64,000 nt of DNA. It comes from Neckera pumila. Taxonomy: Eukaryota; Streptophyta; Bryopsida; Hypnales; Neckeraceae. Numbering within the stretch: the first letter of the stretch is position 1; each line of letters begins with the position of its first letter. Positions 59,576-64,000 of this stretch are shown one piece after another. The position numbers and the translations under genes are program-made. The notes under the pieces are model-generated. The model was not told the DNA's origin and searched no databases. It worked only from the letters and a program-made list of their open reading frames with translations. The DNA lies in contig OZ018416.1 of the NCBI GenBank assembly GCA_963969595.1, positions 7,642,065 through 7,706,064 of the forward strand. The letters are read 5' to 3'.

Positions 59576-62500
59576 ATGGCGGAGGAAGAATCCCTAGCGG
59601 AGATGGATTTGAGGTCCAAGGTAAAGGAACTTGAGGCGCTTGTTGCAAATCTACAGGGTCAGAATGAGGTAATTTCTTCCCTCTCTTTAGCCGCAGTTTC
59701 ATAGTTTGTGCAATTGCTTTTCTTTTCTTTCGAGCCGTAGAGAGACATTACTACCGTGAAGGTGCTTTTATTTTTTTATTTATTTTTAGGGTTTCATGTT
59801 GTTTCTGGAGCAATTTGTGTTGCAAATTTTTCCAGAGAGGATCTTGTATTTCGTTTGCTTCATTCACGGTTTGTGGTGGGAAGATCAGGTTGTTACCACT
59901 GGGCTGGGGTTTAGGGTTAGGGCTTAGGGTTTAGGGTTTAAGGATAATATTTGAACACTGAGTTTCCTTTAGTGTGCGGAGTTTTCGGCCGTGGTGGATT
60001 AGTTTGTGTTTGCTCAGATTTTGTAGAGATTGATTGAGCATTTAATTCTAACGTGAATTTAATGCAGTCTTTTATTTTCCCCTCACTGCTGGAGGTTTTT
60101 GTGCAGACTCTTCGGAAAGAAAATAGGACGTTGAGTACTGGTTTAGCTGAATTCGAGAACAATTTGAAGAAGGAGGTACTTATGTAGCTTTGATCTTTGC
60201 CGATAAGAGATATTGCTTATGGACCTAAAGGACCAAGTAGTTGGCCTCACGCTCTTTTTAGCAGTTCGAGTAGTTCAGATGTGAGGATTCGTTTTTGTTC
60301 AATTTTATCAACACATGCTATGATCTTCACTGACTCTGGTGATATAAAATTTGGTCTCATTTGAATTCTATTATTTTACTATACGATTCATCGAATTGAT
60401 CATTTTATGCCCAGGAATCCTTGGTCCTTTAGGGGTTTAAGATACCGAGACTGTGCACCAGCTGATTCAATACTCCGCAGGTTGATTGTGAAGAGATTCT
60501 TATAAATGAGATATTGCCACAAACTGATTCTAGTGGCACACCTTCAACGTCAGAGGGAGTGATGAGGTCCCTTGAATTGGAGTGCCAGATTGAGAATCGA
60601 GTTCTTGACAGCAAGTCCAAATTGCGGGGGAAACGAATGAAGAAGAGAAGTATGTGCTGCATATCTAATTTGACTGAATTAATTGTGCATGGAGATGCTT
60701 GCTTCATCAAATTACTATGAATACGTACATAAGACTGACGTTTTAAGCACCATCCAGGCTAGCCCCTAAGTGCCCAAGCTCAAAATAGAAATGTCCAAAT
60801 TGGAAGCTAATAGTTTATTATAGTAACTTTCAAAACATATTTCTATCATATTTCTATCGTTCAATATGTAGGGTATGAAATTTTCTTTCGATTAGTACGT
60901 TTTGTTACCTTCCTTGACGCTTCAGAAATGATTTACTTCAACTTCGATAGATTTGGAAGCAGTCGTTTGGGCACTTAGTTTTTCGTTGCTTATTTTTATT
61001 ACTTTTGTCATCTCGCACTCGGTCTTCTTTGTTTAAATCATCTTGTGGCATCGGTGATGCAGATTCTACGGCAAGAAGTATGTCCCATTATTGTACTCGT
61101 CATGTAGCATTGAAAGTTATGTATCTAGGCAGCAGGTATGTGCTCCTGTTAATCTTGCATCTCAATGCATACTGATCTCATTGGCATTGTTTGGTTGTAT
61201 AGCAATATCTCATTTGGTTGTTCGTAATGGGACGGTTTTGTGAAGACCTTGCACATTGCTGGGTGATTTACATTTCCTTCGTATGTGTTGTCTAGGTACC
61301 AAGGATTTGCATCACAAGCTGGGTCTCAGAGGACAGTGGAGGTGCAGATCACAACCTGACTAGTGGTCAAGCTAATGATCAATTCACACTGGTTTTCTTC
61401 TTTTTTCATTTAATTTCTTTCTTATTTAACGAGAAGTTACAGTTTTATAGCCGTAAGAGAATTTCTGTAACCCGTGGTTTTATTTCTTCAGGCAGAACTT
61501 TTTGCTGCTCTTCAAAGAACGCGGCTGATTTCGGAGACCGCAATTGAAGCGGAGTACACACGATGTGGCCGCACGGATAAAGGGGTGTCTGCCACCGGCC
61601 AGGTCTGATACTTGCGTCTCATCATCTTGGGTAATCATCCCTAATTTCCCAGACTACCCAGTTAATTGATGAATTTACCTGGAGAGAATTGAGTGCGTTC
61701 CCTGGTCAATGACTCTTCTTCGTTGTTCATCTTCCTGTAGTTTTCGTGTGTAAAGCAAGTTGAATTTTCAATGACTTGATTACTAGTAGGTAGACATGCC
61801 ATTAACTGCACAGTCCCCCTTCTCCACGCACGAATCGCACACTATCTCTGCACAGATCACACGGAATGGTTGCAAGAATTTTACATATTCGTATTGTAAG
61901 AAATTTGGTTCCCTTTTTTGCAATTCATCCACATAATTGATTGTAGACTTGCAAGAAAATTTGTTGGATTTCGAACTTTACTCTTTAGGCGAGTAAAGAT
62001 AACTCGGTGCAGTAGATGCGCGGTAATGGGGAAGTATTCGTTTTAATGAGATTTTGTACGTTTAATCATTAAGTGCATCATAGAGCACAAGAAGTGCATG
62101 ATTCTTGAAGCACTTTTCTTGTGGGAAGTCTAAAACACAGTCATCAATAGTTGTAAGAAGTTTCTAGTCATTTATTTCAAATTTGAATTTGCTAAGGGGT
62201 ATATAACGTGGGTTATGCGGTTAATGCCATGTGTACTATTCTTCAACTACGGGCAATATAGTTGTTTGATGAGTTGAACACCACAATATTAACCAAGACC
62301 TTCCATAAATTACCTTTTATCTGAGTGCTTGGACTGGCAATATTTTGCAGGTTATCGCATTATATCTTCGATCAAAGAAGCGCAAAGAAGAACTTGTGTC
62401 TACAGAAGATACTGAAATATATGCCAATTCTGAGAGCTTGACCAATATTGAAGAAGTTTTGGAAGGAGAAACAGAAGGATCGAACACCAAGACTATGGGT

Positions 62501-63933
62501 TCTGTCATGGATGGTGTTCGTCGTGATGGTGACAGAGTTGCAATGGCTCGGGCAAGTCGTAGTTTGGAGGAGCATTATGCTCGAACTGCATGTAAGCCAT
62601 CCAACTCTCTTGGTGTTTCAGCTACTCAAGGTCTTAAGAGATGGTGCTCTCATTCATCGCCGAAATTGACTTCGTTTTTGTTTATTTGGCTGGTACAGCA
62701 GTTGAGGATGAACTTGACTACGTAGGAATTCTGAATAGAGCTCTTCCAGAGGATATACGAGTGCTCGGATGGTGTCCTGTTCCACCAGGATTCAGTGCCA
62801 GGTATTGCAGTCTGAACTTGGCTACCATTTTGAGCACTGCAATTATCTTAATATCATACTAATACAATCAAGGCTTGTCATTGTTATAGCCCCTAGGGGC
62901 CCAAGGGTTACGGACAAAAGACAAATGTGTGATAAAAATATAAGTTCCGTAACTTTTGTTGAAGTTTGTGTCAAAGGGGACAATGTTAAGCATCAAGAGT
63001 AGAAAATTTCTGTATGGTCAAAATTTTAAAACTAATTATACATTTGCTTCAAATGAATTTTGAAATTTTTAGCTTAAGAAATTCTCCGAGAATACAATTT
63101 CTATCTTAAGCATTTGAAAATTCTATGATTGGTCAAAATTGTAGTTTGGCATAACATTAGTAATGAGAATATCAAAACTTTTTTCAAATAGCAAACTTTC
63201 CAACACAAGGCAAATACTGAACACTTTGCACTCCTCTCCTTATATTTTTTGTTTGACTTGAGCAATCTTAGTTTTGAAAATAAAAATAGAAAGACAACCC
63301 AATCTAGTTTGTGAAAAAAAAAAAAAAATTGAAATTTTTTTCCCTGAAATTGCTGCCCCGAAGTTGGGCCGCGACCATAAAATGGTTGATTGGGCATTTA
63401 GGGTTTAAAAATGTCCAAGTATGATTTCTTTGATCTGTAAATTATTTCAAAATTGGATCTCTATACTAAAATATTGGTACTGGCTTGATTTATCATTAAG
63501 AGCTTAAATTGTATAGATCTGTCTTTGACTGGATGTTCATAAGAGAAGGTTTTATGACCTTATCGACGTCTCAATGTAACATTCACTTTGTACATGGGGG
63601 GTTCCAGATTCAGTTGTTTCAATCGTGAGTACAAATATTTCTTCATCAGCAACGGTCTCAATATTGATGTACGCACGCTAACCTTTATGCTTTGATGAAG
63701 ATGACAGCGTTGTTTCTATTCAGCATTCCTTTTTCATTAATTTCAAATTATTATCATGATCATCATACGATCAACTTGTGCTTATTTTTCTGCTTGGTGT
63801 AGGCAATGAAGGTTGCTTGTAAGAAATTTGAAGGAGACCATGACTTTACAAACTTCTGCAAGATGGACGCTTCCAGTGTGCATAACTACAGACGTACGAT
63901 CTCCAATTTTGACATATTGTCTTGTAACGAAGA
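59576..63933 (+). CDS. PUS3: tRNA pseudouridine(38/39) synthase, PUS3/DEG1 type, first ten exons (3' end beyond window)
   Basis: Isomerises uridine to pseudouridine at positions 38/39 of the tRNA anticodon arm (TruA family). Coding exons are 59576-59668, 60107-60175, 60481-60649, 61063-61135, 61296-61341, 61492-61602, 62351-62591, 62702-62801, 63608-63668 and 63803-63933. All introns are GT-AG with matching phases, giving 364 residues so far. The acceptor of exon 8 may instead be at 62699. The N-terminal 54 residues form a likely coiled coil (VKELEALVANLQ, LRKENRTL). The catalytic core starts at VALKVMYLGSRYQGFASQ. The catalytic Asp is D179 in TRCGRTDKGVSA. Later motifs are DIRVLGWCPVPPGFSAR and KKFEGDHDFTNFCKMDAS. 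The start ATG is the first in frame with a strongly supported exon. Introns 2, 3 and 8 carry short transposons. Confidence 0.93.
59908..59940 (+). promoter_or_regulatory. Telomere-like (telo-box) cluster in intron 1 of the PUS3-type gene
   Basis: GTTTAGGGTTAGGGCTTAGGG and onward, four TTAGGG-type units in 33 bases. It lies about 240 bp inside intron 1, a position typical of telo-box regulatory motifs in plants. It is too short to be telomeric. Confidence 0.45.
60217..60440. mobile_element. Short TTAA-family MITE in intron 2 of the PUS3-type gene
   Basis: The left end is TTAT followed by GGACCTAAAGGACCAAG. The right end is CTTGGTCCTTTAGGGG followed by TTTAA. It is about 224 bp and lies entirely within intron 2 (60176-60480). 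Confidence 0.7.
60761..60983. mobile_element. Short family-like MITE in intron 3 of the PUS3-type gene
   Basis: AGCCCCTAAGTGCCCAAG at the left and TTGGGCACTTAGTTTTT at the right are inverted repeats with the family pattern CCCCTAA-n-G-n-CCAAG. It is about 223 bp, inside intron 3 (60650-61062). No intact TTAA at the ends. Confidence 0.6.
62888..63408. mobile_element. TTAA-family element in intron 8 of the PUS3-type gene
   Basis: The left end AGCCCCTAGGGGCCCAAGGG and the right end TGGGCATTTAGGG plus TTAA (63405-63408) have the family pattern. The interior has GGCATAACATTAG and CTGCCCCGAAG blocks like the full-length copies. It is about 0.52 kb and sits within intron 8 (62802-63607). Confidence 0.6.
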
Positions 63934-64000
63934 GTAAGAATCATCTACTTTGATCTTGCTGTGATCTGGTCGCCACAAACATCTCTGTCAAAGAGACCTT

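Noticed and set aside
59908..59940. Interstitial telomere
   Set aside because: Only about four short units, inside an intron; better explained as a telo-box cluster.

Overview
The window reads as nuclear DNA of a streptophyte plant, most likely a seed-free land plant such as a bryophyte. A fern or a streptophyte alga cannot be excluded. Genes have GT-AG introns. The MOB1 protein read here has the plant-type C-terminus. Most of the window is very AT-rich and packed with short transposons and decayed retroelements. No prokaryotic operon, rRNA, tRNA or CRISPR array was recognised. One 200-base run of N marks an assembly gap.

Four gene-like islands stand out. (1) 5.8-9.5 kb, minus strand: a complete seven-exon MOB1 (Hippo/NDR kinase activator) gene, followed downstream by the last exon of an unidentified acidic protein. 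(2) 24.8-26.9 kb, minus strand: a three-exon gene for a secreted glycine-rich protein with a TATA box. (3) 36.2-36.4 kb, minus strand: one candidate exon that looks like the N-terminal part of a PATRONUS/securin-like protein, weakly supported. (4) 59.6-64.0 kb, plus strand: the first ten exons of a PUS3/DEG1-type tRNA pseudouridine synthase, running off the window end. Exon joins of genes 1, 2 and 4 were worked out by hand and keep phase throughout.

The rest is mobile or repetitive. A foldback with arms of about 650 bp fills 0.3-1.67 kb. Elements bounded by TTAA with ends like CCCCTAAAGGnCCAAG recur along the window (3.1, 10.2, 13.3, 14.6, 56.1, 60.2 and 62.9 kb, plus fragments), and further TIR elements between TTAA sites lie at 4.5 and 18.5 kb. 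Other DNA elements include a CACTA-type MITE (40.6 kb), a hAT-type MITE (58.2 kb), a 1.5 kb TIR element (21.1 kb) and two 0.75 kb TIR elements in opposite orientation (31.1 and 38.6 kb). Retroelement remains are a dead Ty3/Gypsy pol (45-47 kb) and a relatively GC-rich element with a plant transposon-protein-like ORF (32.8-36.2 kb). Two fragments at 32.4 and 54.2 kb carry motifs resembling HUH replication initiators and may be remains of replitron-like elements.

The features most worth following up are the TTAA-bounded family and its repeated presence in introns of one gene, the HUH-like fragments, a 140-nt hairpin at 17.3 kb that could be a small-RNA precursor, and telo-box motifs in the first intron of all three complete or near-complete gene models.
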